Assembly (NCBI GenBank): GCA_015059965.1
Contig: SUZM01000004.1
Coordinates: 112,342-176,341, forward strand
From: Rikenellaceae bacterium
GTDB lineage: Bacteria; Bacteroidota; Bacteroidia; Bacteroidales; Rikenellaceae
Direction: 5' to 3'
DNA: 64,000 bases
The position numbers and the translations under genes were made by a program. Below the pieces are notes generated by a model that made no database searches, was not told the DNA's origin, and worked only from the letters and a program-made list of their open reading frames with translations. Positions 40,366 through 49,001 of the stretch are shown here, piece by piece (the stretch's first letter is position 1; every line of letters starts with the position of its first letter).

Positions 40366-41286
40366 ATGAAATTTCCCTTTTTATTTGCTCAGGGCGAGAG
40401 CGCTGAGCCTTTGATGTTGCCCGACAGCCTGCAAAAACAGCAGTGGACCGAGACCATTCAGAAGATCTCCACCTTGGATTGGACCGAAATGTGGCAGGGC
40501 TTTGTCTCCGATGCCATCTGGGTGGGGGTGAAGATCATTGTGGCTCTGCTGATCTACTGGATCGGCCGCCTCTTCATTCGCTGGGTCCTGCGGCTCATGG
40601 AGCACAGCTTCGAGCGTAAGAAGGTCGATATCTCGCTGCGCTCGTTCCTGAAGAACATGACCAGCGTGGCCTTCTATCTGTTGCTCGCCATGGCCGTGGT
40701 TCAGACCCTCGGTGTCAATGTTACCTCGATCATCGCCATCTTCTCGGCCGCCACGCTTGCCATCGGTATGGCCTTGAGCGGTACGATGCAGAACTTTGCC
40801 GGCGGTGTGATGATCCTCCTGTTGCGTCCCTATCGCGTGGGCGACTACATCGAGGCCCAGGGGCAGGCCGGTACCGTGGAGGAGATTATGCTCTTCTCGA
40901 CCAAAATCGTGACGGTCGACCGCCAGACCATCTATGTCCCCAACAGCGCCATCTCGACCTCGATCATCGACAACTACTCCCACTCGGAGTTGCGTCGTGT
41001 CGATATCAAGGTCTCGATCTCCTATGGCGATGATCTGGATGTGGCCCGCAAGGTCCTGCTCGATCTGGCCGCTGCCGATGCCCGCGTACTGAAGGATCCC
41101 GAGACGGTGGTCTTCCTCACGGAGCTCTCGCCTACCTCGGTAAACCTCTCGTTGCGTATGTGGACCCGCAATGCCGACTATTGGGGCCTCTTCTTCGATA
41201 TGAATGAGAAGATCTATAAGGAGCTCCCCAAGTCGGGTCTCCGCTTCCCCTATCCGCAGCTCGATGTCCATATCACGAAAGAGTAA
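40366..41286 (+). CDS. Small-conductance mechanosensitive channel, MscS family
   Basis: A 306-residue membrane protein. Three membrane segments are visible (VGVKIIVALLIYWIGRLFI; VAFYLLLAMAVVQTLGVNV; IIAIFSAATLAIGMALSGTM, the pore helix with G/A packing). The MscS beta domain follows with RPYRVGDYIEAQGQAGTVEE and FSTKIVTVDRQTIYVPNS, then the alpha/beta cytoplasmic vestibule. It opens on membrane tension to protect from osmotic downshock. The next gene (DUF5606) begins 39 bases later. Confidence 0.95.
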   Translation: MKFPFLFAQGESAEPLMLPDSLQKQQWTETIQKISTLDWTEMWQGFVSDAIWVGVKIIVALLIYWIGRLFIRWVLRLMEHSFERKKVDISLRSFLKNMTSVAFYLLLAMAVVQTLGVNVTSIIAIFSAATLAIGMALSGTMQNFAGGVMILLLRPYRVGDYIEAQGQAGTVEEIMLFSTKIVTVDRQTIYVPNSAISTSIIDNYSHSELRRVDIKVSISYGDDLDVARKVLLDLAAADARVLKDPETVVFLTELSPTSVNLSLRMWTRNADYWGLFFDMNEKIYKELPKSGLRFPYPQLDVHITKE

Positions 41287-41325
41287 CCCTACAGAGTAAT
41301 CCTATAAATAAAAATATACCAGACT

Positions 41326-41730
41326 ATGGAATTGAAAGATATTTTGGCGATTTCGGGAATGCCCGGATTGTATAAGTATGTGGCCCGTTCGCAGCGTGGC
41401 GTGATTGTGGAGGCACTGGCCGACGGCAAGCGCCTGAATGCCGCCTTCTCCTCGAAGATGAGCGCCCTGACCGAGATCTCGATGTTCACCGAGAACGAGG
41501 ATGTGCCCCTGGCTACGGTGCTCACGAACATCTATAACTACACCTCGGGCAAGGAGGCGATCAGCCACAAGGAGTCGCCCGAGAAGATCAAGGCCTATAT
41601 GGCCGAGGTGCTGCCCGACTACGACCGTGAGCGGGTTCACGTCTCGGATATGAAGAAGCTCTTCCAGTGGTATAACATCCTGGTTGGGGCCGGCATGACG
41701 GAGTTTGTGCTTCCCGAGGAAGAGGAGTAG
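41326..41730 (+). CDS. DUF5606 protein
   Basis: A 134-residue soluble protein starting MELKDILAISGMPGLYKYVA, the highly conserved opening of DUF5606, with KISAL-like SKMSALTEISMFTENED and a helical C-terminal half (MKKLFQWYNILVGAGM). The family is common in Bacteroidota, function unknown. Co-directional with mscS. A strong terminator follows. Confidence 0.88.
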   Translation: MELKDILAISGMPGLYKYVARSQRGVIVEALADGKRLNAAFSSKMSALTEISMFTENEDVPLATVLTNIYNYTSGKEAISHKESPEKIKAYMAEVLPDYDRERVHVSDMKKLFQWYNILVGAGMTEFVLPEEEE

Positions 41731-41764
41731 TTGTTCCGAGAAGGAAAGAGTCTTTCCGATCTTA

Positions 41765-41814
41765 GGTGCGGATGGGGCGCAACCACAGCGGCAGCCCATC
41801 CGCACCCTTTTTTT
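41765..41814 (+). terminator. Terminator after the DUF5606 gene
   Basis: GGTGCGGATGGG (41765-41776) pairs with CCCATCCGCACC (41795-41806), followed by a seven-T run. Confidence 0.9.
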
Positions 41815-41938
41815 GTGGAGGTGCAGGGATGAGGTGTGCTCCTCCTTTGAAGAGAGCTCTCGAGGGTGTTTTTGCCGATTTCCGCCGATTCCTTTTGCGG
41901 ATTCCCTTCGCCGATTTTGAATTTTCAATTAAAATGCC

Positions 41939-41946
41939 TATCTTTA
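41939..41946 (+). promoter_or_regulatory. -7-like box for the beta-barrel gene
   Basis: TATCTTTA differs from TAnnTTTG at the last base only; 22 bases before the start at 41968. Confidence 0.4.
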
Positions 41947-41967
41947 CCAATTGAAACGATTAATTGA

Positions 41968-42600
41968 ATGTGTATGTATAAAAAACTTGTGGTCTTGATG
42001 CTGCTCTTGCTCCCGCTGGGGGTTGCGGCTCAGGGATATGACGACTATTACGCCCAAAAATCGAAGAAGACCCGCACCCGTACTGAGTGGGGAATCTCGG
42101 CCGGTGCCGGCTGGTATGGCTACAACTCGACCGTGGAGCTCTACGACATCAAGGGCGGTCTGGGCTGGCAGGCGGGCCTGCAAGCCGGCTTCATGTGGAA
42201 TTCGGTGGGTGTGCGCTTCGAGGTGAATTATGCCCGCCACGGGGTCGATCTCACCCCGCACGGCGACTACCCCGAGGTGGAGCTCTCTTACAACAAGGTG
42301 GAGGTTCCCGTGCTGGTGGCCTTCAACCCCGGGATCTTCCGCCTGCATCTGGGACCGGTCTTCCGTGTGCTGAACAACTGCAGCCACACGATGGCCGATG
42401 GTACGATGGTCGATTTCGGAGTGCTGCGCCCGACGGTGGGCTTCACGGTGGGTGCCGGATTGAAACTCGGCCGACACTGGATCCTCGACCTGCGCTATAA
42501 TGGCGACTTCTCGGCGGCAAAGGGGGTCTTCTACGACGGAGGTCCCGAGGTGAGCCTGCGTGAGAACTCCCTGCAGCTGAGTCTGGGCTTTATTCTCTAA
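41968..42600 (+). CDS. Outer membrane beta-barrel protein (porin-family like)
   Basis: About 210 residues; start at 41968 or the next ATG at 41974 (MYKKLVVLM). A signal peptide ends at LGVAAQG. The mature protein shows alternating amphipathic strands, for example GISAGAGWYGYNSTVELYD and GWQAGLQAGFMWNSVGVRFE, and ends in LQLSLGFIL. It has the size of eight-stranded OmpX/porT-like barrels. Specific role unknown. First gene of a run with phoH, pepD and a lipid-kinase-like gene at gaps of 17, 13 and 11 bases. Confidence 0.8.
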   Translation: MCMYKKLVVLMLLLLPLGVAAQGYDDYYAQKSKKTRTRTEWGISAGAGWYGYNSTVELYDIKGGLGWQAGLQAGFMWNSVGVRFEVNYARHGVDLTPHGDYPEVELSYNKVEVPVLVAFNPGIFRLHLGPVFRVLNNCSHTMADGTMVDFGVLRPTVGFTVGAGLKLGRHWILDLRYNGDFSAAKGVFYDGGPEVSLRENSLQLSLGFIL

Positions 42601-42617
42601 CCTCCGTATCGGCACAA

Positions 42618-43601
42618 ATGGAGACAACCGATAAGGAGATCCTGATCGAGGGAGTTGATCCCCGCGAGCTTTACGGCCCGCAAAACTGCTACTTGGAGCA
42701 GATCAAGGCGTTGCATCCGGGCCTGAGGATCGTGGCTCGCGGCTCGTCGCTCAAGGTCCTCGGCTCGAAGGTCGAGCAGGAGCGTTTCGAGCGCCGGCTG
42801 GAGGGGCTTGTGGCCTACTATTTGAAGTATGGCCATATCTCGAAGGAGGTGGTGGCCCAGGCCTTCGCGGGAGGTATTTCGCAGGAGGATGCTCCGGTGG
42901 ACAAGGATGTGATCGTCTATGGCAACAACGGCGCCGTGATCCGTGCCCGCACGGTCAATCAGCAACGCATGGTCCGGCTCTACGATGAGTGCGACCTGCT
43001 GTTTGCCGTAGGTCCGGCGGGTTCGGGTAAGACCTATACGGCCATCGCTCTGGCGGTGCGTGCCCTGCGCGAAAAGCAGGTTCGGCGCATCATCCTCACC
43101 CGTCCGGCCGTAGAGGCGGGGGAGAAGCTCGGCTTTCTGCCCGGCGACATGAAGGAGAAGCTCGACCCCTATCTGCAACCCCTGTATGATGCCCTGAACG
43201 ACATGATTCCGGCGGCCAAGTTGCAGAAGTTCATGGAGGACGGCACGGTGCAGATTGCCCCGCTGGCCTACATGCGCGGTCGCACGCTCGACCACGCCTT
43301 TGTGATCCTGGACGAGGCGCAGAATACCACTCTCTCGCAGATCAAGATGTTCCTGACCCGCATGGGACGTTCGGCCAAGTTCATCGTCACGGGTGATGTG
43401 ACGCAGATCGACCTGCCGCACCGTTCGGACAGCGGTCTGACCCGCGCCATGGAGATCTTGGAGCCCGTCCAGGAGATCGGCCGTGTGCTCTTCGATCAGC
43501 GCGACATTGTGCGACACCCCTTGGTGAAGCGCATCGTGGCGGCCTTCGATCAGCAGAGCGAGGAGAGACAGAAAAACGATAAACCAAAAACCAACAACTA
43601 A
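42618..43601 (+). CDS. phoH: PhoH-like ATPase
   Basis: A 327-residue P-loop protein. After an N-terminal KH-like portion (about residues 1-105) come Walker A GPAGSGKTYTA (about residue 135), Walker B FVILDEAQNTT and the PhoH RPAVEAGEKLGFLPGDMKEK segment. Related proteins (YbeZ) assist rRNA maturation with YbeY. The last residues KNDKPKTNN are a charged tail. Family call firm; precise role by analogy. Confidence 0.94.
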   Translation: METTDKEILIEGVDPRELYGPQNCYLEQIKALHPGLRIVARGSSLKVLGSKVEQERFERRLEGLVAYYLKYGHISKEVVAQAFAGGISQEDAPVDKDVIVYGNNGAVIRARTVNQQRMVRLYDECDLLFAVGPAGSGKTYTAIALAVRALREKQVRRIILTRPAVEAGEKLGFLPGDMKEKLDPYLQPLYDALNDMIPAAKLQKFMEDGTVQIAPLAYMRGRTLDHAFVILDEAQNTTLSQIKMFLTRMGRSAKFIVTGDVTQIDLPHRSDSGLTRAMEILEPVQEIGRVLFDQRDIVRHPLVKRIVAAFDQQSEERQKNDKPKTNN

Positions 43602-43614
43602 TACGAAACGAACT

Positions 43615-45069
43615 ATGAACAGAGATTTTAGCGGTCTGAAACCCGCTTTGGTATGGAAACATTTTGTGGCTATGTGTGCCATTCCTCACCCCTCGCACCA
43701 CGAGGAGAAGATTCGCGCCTATGTGAAGGGCGAACTCGAGCGCATGGGTTACACCTGCACCGAGGATGAGGCCCATAACCTCTACGCCCGCAAGGCGGCT
43801 ACGCCCGGCATGGAGGATCGCAAGGGTATTGTCCTGCAGGCGCACCTCGACATGGTGCCCCAGAAGAACAACGACAAGGTCTTCGATTTCGAGAAGGATC
43901 CCATCGACTGCTACATCGACGGCGATTGGGTTACGGCCGACGGCACGACCTTAGGTGCCGACAACGGTATCGGCGCTGCGGCCATCCTGGCTGTAATGGA
44001 GGATAAGACCCTCGTACATGGTCCCGTGGAGGCGCTCTTTACGGCTACCGAGGAGACGGGTATGGACGGTGCCTTCGGTCTGAAGGGCGGTCTGCTGCAG
44101 GGCGATATTCTGCTGAACCTCGACTCGGAGACCGAGGGCGAGCTCTATGTGGGTTGCGCAGGTGGTATGGATGCCAACATCGTATTCAACTACGCCGAGG
44201 AGGCTCCCGCAGCCGGTCTGAAGGCCGTAGAGCTCACGGTAAAGGGGCTCAAGGGCGGCCACTCGGGTATCCAGATCGTGGCCCAGCGTGCCAACGCCAA
44301 CAAGACCATGTTCCGTCTGCTGTATAAGACCGAGATCCCCGTGCAGGTGGCTGCGGTCGATGGTGGTGGCCTGAGAAATGCCATCCCGCGCGAGGCGGGG
44401 GCTACGGTGCTCATGCCTGCCGACAAGGTGGCTGCCTTCCTCGAGGAGGTAAAGGCCTTTGAGCAGCTGATCATCAAGGAGTACGCCGGCATCGAGGATG
44501 AGGTGCAGATCTTCGCCAAGGAGACGGCTATGCCCGAGAAGTGCATCCCCGCGGCTCTCTCCGAGAAGCTGATCCGTGCCGTGGTAGCCTGCCCCGACGG
44601 TGCCCAAAAGATGTCGCTCGCTATGCCCGGCCTGGTGCAGACCTCGACCAATATGGCCCGCGTGGTTTCGGACGGCTCGACGATCAAGATTCAGTGCCTG
44701 CTGCGCAGCTCCGTGCGTTCGGAGAAGGAGGCGCTGGGCGACCAGATCAAGGCCGTGTTCGATATGGCCGGTGCCACCACCGAGCTCTCGGGCTCCTACG
44801 ACGGTTGGAATCCCAACATGCAGTCGCCCATCCTGAAGGCGATGCGCGAGTCCTACCTGGCTCTCTATGGCAAGGAGCCTGCGGTGACGGCCATCCATGC
44901 CGGTCTGGAGTGCGGTATCATCGGCTCGAACTATCCGAACCTCGACATGATCTCGTTCGGTCCTACGATCTGCTACCCCCACTCGCCCGACGAGAAGGTG
45001 GAGATCGCATCGGTGGAGAAGTTCTTCGACTTCCTCACCCACACCTTGAAGAATGCCCCCGCGAAGTAG
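43615..45069 (+). CDS. pepD: Aminoacyl-histidine dipeptidase (PepD, M20 family)
   Basis: A 484-residue di-zinc peptidase that hydrolyses Xaa-His dipeptides such as carnosine. Metal-binding and catalytic motifs: QAHLDMVPQ, DGTTLGADNGIG, TATEETGMDGA (catalytic Glu), NLDSETEG and the C-terminal AIHAGLECGIIG. The internal lid/dimerisation domain spans about residues 200-390. Length matches E. coli PepD (485). Part of the beta-barrel-phoH-pepD-kinase run. Confidence 0.95.
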   Translation: MNRDFSGLKPALVWKHFVAMCAIPHPSHHEEKIRAYVKGELERMGYTCTEDEAHNLYARKAATPGMEDRKGIVLQAHLDMVPQKNNDKVFDFEKDPIDCYIDGDWVTADGTTLGADNGIGAAAILAVMEDKTLVHGPVEALFTATEETGMDGAFGLKGGLLQGDILLNLDSETEGELYVGCAGGMDANIVFNYAEEAPAAGLKAVELTVKGLKGGHSGIQIVAQRANANKTMFRLLYKTEIPVQVAAVDGGGLRNAIPREAGATVLMPADKVAAFLEEVKAFEQLIIKEYAGIEDEVQIFAKETAMPEKCIPAALSEKLIRAVVACPDGAQKMSLAMPGLVQTSTNMARVVSDGSTIKIQCLLRSSVRSEKEALGDQIKAVFDMAGATTELSGSYDGWNPNMQSPILKAMRESYLALYGKEPAVTAIHAGLECGIIGSNYPNLDMISFGPTICYPHSPDEKVEIASVEKFFDFLTHTLKNAPAK

Positions 45070-45080
45070 TCTGAAGCTTC

Positions 45081-46055
45081 ATGGCTGCATCGCACAAATG
45101 GTTTGTAATCGTCAATCCCGTGGCCGGCGACGGCCGCGGGTTAGACGATTTTCCCGAGATCTCGAAGCTTCTGCGCGAGGAGGGTATCGACTACGAACCC
45201 CTCTTCACGGAGCATAAGTACCACGCCACGGAGCTCACGGTGTCGGCCGTGAAGCAGGGCTTTCGGCACATCATTGTAGTCGGAGGTGATGGTACGTTGC
45301 ATGAGGTGGTGAACGGACTCTTTATTCAGCAGGAGGTCGATCCCAAAGAGGTGTTGCTGGCGGTGATAGCCGTCGGTACGGGAAATGACTGGGTGCGCAC
45401 GGTGGGGATCCCCGAGCGGCACCGCGATGCCATACGCGCTATCAAGGAGGAGAACCGTTTCCTGCAGGATGTGGGGGTGGTGAGCTACGAGGAGGCGCAC
45501 TACCGACAATCGCGCTACATGGCCAATGTGGCCGGTGCCGGCTTCGATGCCGTGGTGGCCCGCCATGTGAGCCACCTGAAACAGAAGAAACGATTTCGCC
45601 GGTGGAGTTACACCTGGTGCCTTCTCCGCTCCTTCTTCGGCTATAAATCCACGGGTGTGAAGGTCTGGGTCGATGACCGAAGGGTCTATAACGACCTGCT
45701 GCTCAGTATCGCCATCGGCATCTGCAAATACAATGGCGGAGGTGTGCAGCAGTTGCCCGAGGCCGTGGCAGACGATGGACTGCTGGATATTTCGCTGATC
45801 CGTCCCATCCACTTTTGGCACATCATCTTCCGCTTCCATTACCTCTTCAACGGAGGAATCTACCGCATCCGCCATGTGATCCGCGAACGCGGCAGCCACA
45901 TCCGGATCGAATCCTCGCCCGAGATCCCGCTTGAGATCGATGGTGAGCTGCTGGGCCACACCCCCCTGGAGTTCTCGGTCCTCCCACGAGCCATCTCGAT
46001 TGTGGTTACCAAAGAGTTTCTGGAGCGGCGGGGGCAAGCAATGAGCAATGAGTAA
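45081..46055 (+). CDS. Diacylglycerol kinase family (YegS/LcbK-like) lipid kinase
   Basis: A 324-residue protein with the DAGK catalytic domain: FVIVNPVAGDGRG at the start, VVGGDGTLHEVVNG and AVGTGNDWVRT (nucleotide-binding loop), plus the YegS/LcbK C-terminal beta domain with IEIDGE-like LEIDGELLG. It phosphorylates a lipid such as diacylglycerol or a sphingoid base; the latter is plausible because many Bacteroidales make sphingolipids, but this is inference. The last codons encode AMSNE and the TAA stop inside an ATGAGCAATGAGTA repeat, so the C-terminus is repeat-derived. Confidence 0.9.
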   Translation: MAASHKWFVIVNPVAGDGRGLDDFPEISKLLREEGIDYEPLFTEHKYHATELTVSAVKQGFRHIIVVGGDGTLHEVVNGLFIQQEVDPKEVLLAVIAVGTGNDWVRTVGIPERHRDAIRAIKEENRFLQDVGVVSYEEAHYRQSRYMANVAGAGFDAVVARHVSHLKQKKRFRRWSYTWCLLRSFFGYKSTGVKVWVDDRRVYNDLLLSIAIGICKYNGGGVQQLPEAVADDGLLDISLIRPIHFWHIIFRFHYLFNGGIYRIRHVIRERGSHIRIESSPEIPLEIDGELLGHTPLEFSVLPRAISIVVTKEFLERRGQAMSNE

Positions 46056-46069
46056 TGAGCAATGAGTAA
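46038..46069 (+). repeat. ATGAGCAATGAGTA-type repeat overlapping a gene end
   Basis: GCAATGAGCAATGAGTAATG onward; covers the last five codons and stop of the lipid kinase gene. Confidence 0.75.
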
Positions 46070-46074
46070 CAAAA

Positions 46075-46198
46075 TAGAAGCTGTCTAACCAGGTGATTTC
46101 TGCGTTACGCTCGCGTTCAAAATGCTCATTTACGCTTAGTAAACTCCGCTTTTGAGCGCTTCGCAAGCCTTGAAATCCCACTTGTTATACAACTTCTA
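46075..46198 (+). repeat. Long palindromic intergenic repeat, family 2, single copy
   Basis: Outer arms TAGAAG (46075) and CTTCTA (46198), then GGTGATTTCTGCGTTACGC and GCAAGCCTTGAAATCCCAC, and centre TCATTTACGCTTAGTAAACT. The GCGTTACGC / CCTTGAAA-TCCCAC arms and TAC...GTA centre match the 35242-35616 units. Confidence 0.78.
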
Positions 46199-46204
46199 CG
46201 GTAT

Positions 46205-46238
46205 GGGGCTGTCGCAACACTACTTGTTGGACAGCCCC
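46205..46238. terminator. Hairpin terminator
   Basis: GGGGCTGTC and GACAGCCCC with inner CAAC/GTTG, followed by an AT-rich tail on the plus strand. Confidence 0.78.
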
Positions 46239-46282
46239 TATTTATATTTAGAAATTCTTGATTCCTAATACCTGAATCATGA

Positions 46283-46861
46283 TTACTCATTGCTTGTCTC
46301 GACGATCTCGGTGATGACCACCTCCCAGCCGAAGAGTTCGTTGGCGCAACGGCTCTCCATTTGGGCAATCTGCGAGGTGTTGGTCGTATCGGCCAGGATG
46401 GCGTTAAAGAAGCTGCCCATCGAGCGGAAGGTGCTGTTTACCTGCTGTGCAAAACATTGATAGAAGGCGCGTTGCTGGTCGCGCGACAGCCCCGTGGGAA
46501 GTATCCCTTCCGCTACCAGGTAGTCGTAGGGGTAGAGGTGGCGCATGTTGCGGGCATCGGCATTGAGCTCCTCGACAATCGAGGTGACGACGACCATTTC
46601 GACCGTGTCTTCCACCCCTGGAAGCTCCACAAACTCGGCATAGACCGGGTAGCTGTTCTCCAGATCTACGGCCACCCCGTCGGCAAAGAGGGCAAACTCG
46701 CTCTCCGAGAGATCCTCGAGGTAGACCATCTGTCGGTACTCGTTCAGCGCCTGGCGCACGGCGCGGCGCTCATCGTGATTCCACTGCTTGGGGTGTTGCT
46801 TGCAGGCCGTAGGCAGCAGAAAGAGCCCCGTAATGGCCAAATAGAGTAGAATTTTTTTCAT
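46283..46861 (-). CDS. Lipoprotein of unknown function
   Basis: A 192-residue lipoprotein starting MKKILLYLAITGLF with lipobox LPTACKQH. The mature part is mainly helical with acidic patches and contains VVTSIVEELNADARNMRHLY and CFAQQVNSTFRSMGSFF. No family recognised. Its last residues, TSNE, and the stop are formed by a GCAATGAGTAA repeat unit, as in the lipid kinase gene that converges on it. Confidence 0.65.
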   Translation of the reverse strand: MKKILLYLAITGLFLLPTACKQHPKQWNHDERRAVRQALNEYRQMVYLEDLSESEFALFADGVAVDLENSYPVYAEFVELPGVEDTVEMVVVTSIVEELNADARNMRHLYPYDYLVAEGILPTGLSRDQQRAFYQCFAQQVNSTFRSMGSFFNAILADTTNTSQIAQMESRCANELFGWEVVITEIVETSNE

Positions 46862-46962
46862 ATCCTTCTTTTTTATTGGTTTTTCGGCAGTGGGGTGGTG
46901 CAAGAGGTGTGCCAAGATCGAAATTTTGCCCCCGAATCCTTTTCCGCGGCTCAAAAATTGCC

Positions 46963-46970
46963 TATCTTTG
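46963..46970 (+). promoter_or_regulatory. -7 box for the flavin reductase gene
   Basis: TATCTTTG fits TAnnTTTG; leader of about 63 bases to ATG 47040. No spaced TTTG -33 box. Confidence 0.58.
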
Positions 46971-47031
46971 TCGTTGTAACGACGGTTTAGAGCCCTCGGG
47001 TGTGTGCCCGGGGGTGACGAATCTGTAAACC
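46971..47031 (+). promoter_or_regulatory. Structured leader upstream of the flavin reductase gene
   Basis: GTCGTTGTAACGAC (46971-46984) is a perfect inverted repeat near the transcript start. Then GGTTTA (46984-46989) pairs with TAAACC (47026-47031), enclosing an 8-base stem CCCTCGGG / CCCGGGGG (46993-47000, 47007-47014) with one G-T wobble. The asymmetrical internal loop resembles a small regulatory RNA fold. No known riboswitch class recognised. Confidence 0.5.
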
Positions 47032-47039
47032 ATCCTCCT

Positions 47040-47609
47040 ATGAAGACGACCTGGAAACCCGGAACGCTGATCTACCCCCTGCCCGCCGTGCTGGTGAGCG
47101 CGGGCGACAGCCCCGAAAATTACAACCTGCTGACTATTGCCTGGACAGGCACGGTATGCACCAATCCCCCGATGTGCTACATCTCGGTGCGACCCGAGCG
47201 CCACAGCTACGAGCTCATCAAGCGCACCGGAGAGTTTGTAATCAACCTCACGACCGAGTTCCTGGCCCGCGCCACCGACTGGTGCGGGGTGAAGTCGGGA
47301 CGCGACCACAACAAATTTCGTGAAATGGGCCTCACGCCTCTGCCGGGTGTGGAGGTCAAGGCCCCCGTGGTGGCCGAATCGCCCCTTTCGATCGAGTGCC
47401 GCGTGAAGGAGATCATCCCCTTGGGGTCGCACGACATGTTCCTGGCCGAGGTTGTGGCCATTCAGGCCGACGATCGCTATATCGACCCCGAGAGCGGAAA
47501 ATTCTCACTCGACCTCGCCCGCCCGATTGTCTATTCGCATGGCGAATACTTCAAACTTGGAGAGCTGATTGGCCACTTCGGCTGGTCGGTGCGCAAAAAA
47601 AAGCGATAA
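47040..47609 (+). CDS. Flavin reductase family protein
   Basis: A 189-residue FMN-binding split-barrel protein starting MKTTWKPGTLIYPLPAVLVS; the frame opens further upstream but that passes through the leader hairpin. NLLTIAWTGTVCTNPPMCYI and SVRPERHSYELIKRTGEFVIN are the flavin-reductase/NADH:FMN pattern of this family. It probably transfers electrons to free flavin or acts as a small oxidoreductase; substrate unknown. The stop lies in the stem of a strong bidirectional terminator. Confidence 0.9.
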   Translation: MKTTWKPGTLIYPLPAVLVSAGDSPENYNLLTIAWTGTVCTNPPMCYISVRPERHSYELIKRTGEFVINLTTEFLARATDWCGVKSGRDHNKFREMGLTPLPGVEVKAPVVAESPLSIECRVKEIIPLGSHDMFLAEVVAIQADDRYIDPESGKFSLDLARPIVYSHGEYFKLGELIGHFGWSVRKKKR

Positions 47610-47640
47610 ACCCCGGCGCACAGCTGCGGTTTATCGCTTT
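47600..47640. terminator. Bidirectional terminator
   Basis: AAAGCGATAAACC (47600-47612) and GGTTTATCGCTTT (47628-47640) form a perfect 13-base stem between convergent genes. Confidence 0.9.
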
Positions 47641-47669
47641 CATGGTTCCACAGACCCATGAAGAGGGCT

Positions 47670-49001
47670 TTAGCTCGTTTGCTCGGCCTTGGCGTAGATG
47701 CGCTTCAGGCGGTCGGTCATGAAGTATTGCAGCACGCCGCGGAAGAACATGTAGAGCGTGAAGGCCATCCAGAGGGCGTTGTTGCCGATCAGCGGGTAGA
47801 GGCCGAAGAAGATGGCGAAGTAGATCACCGTGGACCAGAACATCGAGTTGCGCATCACGCGCGTCTCGGTGGCTCCGACCATGATGCCATCCATGATGAA
47901 GGGCATGGCCGCAGCAATCGGGATGGCAATGATCCAGCCGATATAGCGGCCTGCGAGGTCGAGAATCTGACCCGCATCGGCCGAATCCTTGGCCAAGAAC
48001 ATCCCCAGCAGCTCCCGCCACCAGCCGACGTAGATCCCCACGAAGATCACCGAGATCAGCGTGCCCCACATCAGGCAGCGCACCAGGCAGCGGCGCAGCG
48101 ATTTCTCGTCCTGTGCGCCGATGAAGCGCCCCGTCAGGGCCTCGGCGGCATAGGCAAAGCCGTCGTTCATGTACGAGAAGAGGGTGAAGAGCTGCAGCAG
48201 TAGGGTATTGACGGCCAGAAGACCCTCCTCCATGCGGGCCGAACTGGCCGTGAAGAAGGTGTAGACGGCCACCAGGCAGAGCGTGCGCAGCATGATGTCG
48301 CGGTTGATGAGGAAGAACTCTTTGAGCCGCCCCAGGTCGAAGACCTCCTGCCAGTGGATCTGTGTGAGCCTGTGGCGGTAGAAGAGCGCCAGGGCGATCA
48401 GCGAGAGGACAACGCCCGTACACTGGCCCACGACCGAGGCGTAGGCGATGCCCACGATCCCCATATCGTAGCCGAAGACGAACCAGAGGCTGAAGAGGAT
48501 GTGGACGACATTGACCACTATGGCACTGACCATCGGAATCACGGCATTCTGCATGCCCGTATACCAACCGTTAAGCGCGAAGAGCAGGATGCCGGCGGGC
48601 ACGGCCCAAATGCGGGCGTAGTAGTAGTCGCTCACCACCTCGTTGCCATTCATCACCCGGAGCGAGAGCTCTCCCAAGGGGACTTGCAGCAGCAGGACCA
48701 ATACACCCATTGCAAGGGCCAGCGAGATTGAGCGCACAAGCATGTGGGTACACTCCTGCCAGTTTTCGGCTCCAAAGGCCTGAGCCGTGAGGCCGCTGGT
48801 GCCCATGCGCACAAAGCTGCAGTTCCAGTAGATGAAGTTGAAGATCGAGACTCCGATTGCGAGGGCGCCGATCGTGGCCGCCGTGTGTGCGCTGTCCCAG
48901 TGTCCTGCGATCGCCGTCGAGGCAATACCCATCAGCGGTACGGTGATGTTGGAAATGATATTGGGCACCGCAATCCGCAATATCTCTCGGTTCATGGCCA
49001 T
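47670..49001 (-). CDS. MATE family multidrug/metabolite exporter
   Basis: A 443-residue membrane protein with about 12 hydrophobic segments, starting MAMNREILRIAVPNIISNIT. The MATE layout is visible: LMGIASTAIAGHWDSAHTAA near the N-terminus, GTSGLTAQAFGAEN after TM2, and the second half repeating the fold from LVAVYTFFTASSARM. MATE proteins export cationic drugs or metabolites in exchange for Na+ or H+. It has a long, structured leader (49002-49157) that suggests regulation at RNA level. Confidence 0.93.
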   Translation of the reverse strand: MAMNREILRIAVPNIISNITVPLMGIASTAIAGHWDSAHTAATIGALAIGVSIFNFIYWNCSFVRMGTSGLTAQAFGAENWQECTHMLVRSISLALAMGVLVLLLQVPLGELSLRVMNGNEVVSDYYYARIWAVPAGILLFALNGWYTGMQNAVIPMVSAIVVNVVHILFSLWFVFGYDMGIVGIAYASVVGQCTGVVLSLIALALFYRHRLTQIHWQEVFDLGRLKEFFLINRDIMLRTLCLVAVYTFFTASSARMEEGLLAVNTLLLQLFTLFSYMNDGFAYAAEALTGRFIGAQDEKSLRRCLVRCLMWGTLISVIFVGIYVGWWRELLGMFLAKDSADAGQILDLAGRYIGWIIAIPIAAAMPFIMDGIMVGATETRVMRNSMFWSTVIYFAIFFGLYPLIGNNALWMAFTLYMFFRGVLQYFMTDRLKRIYAKAEQTS

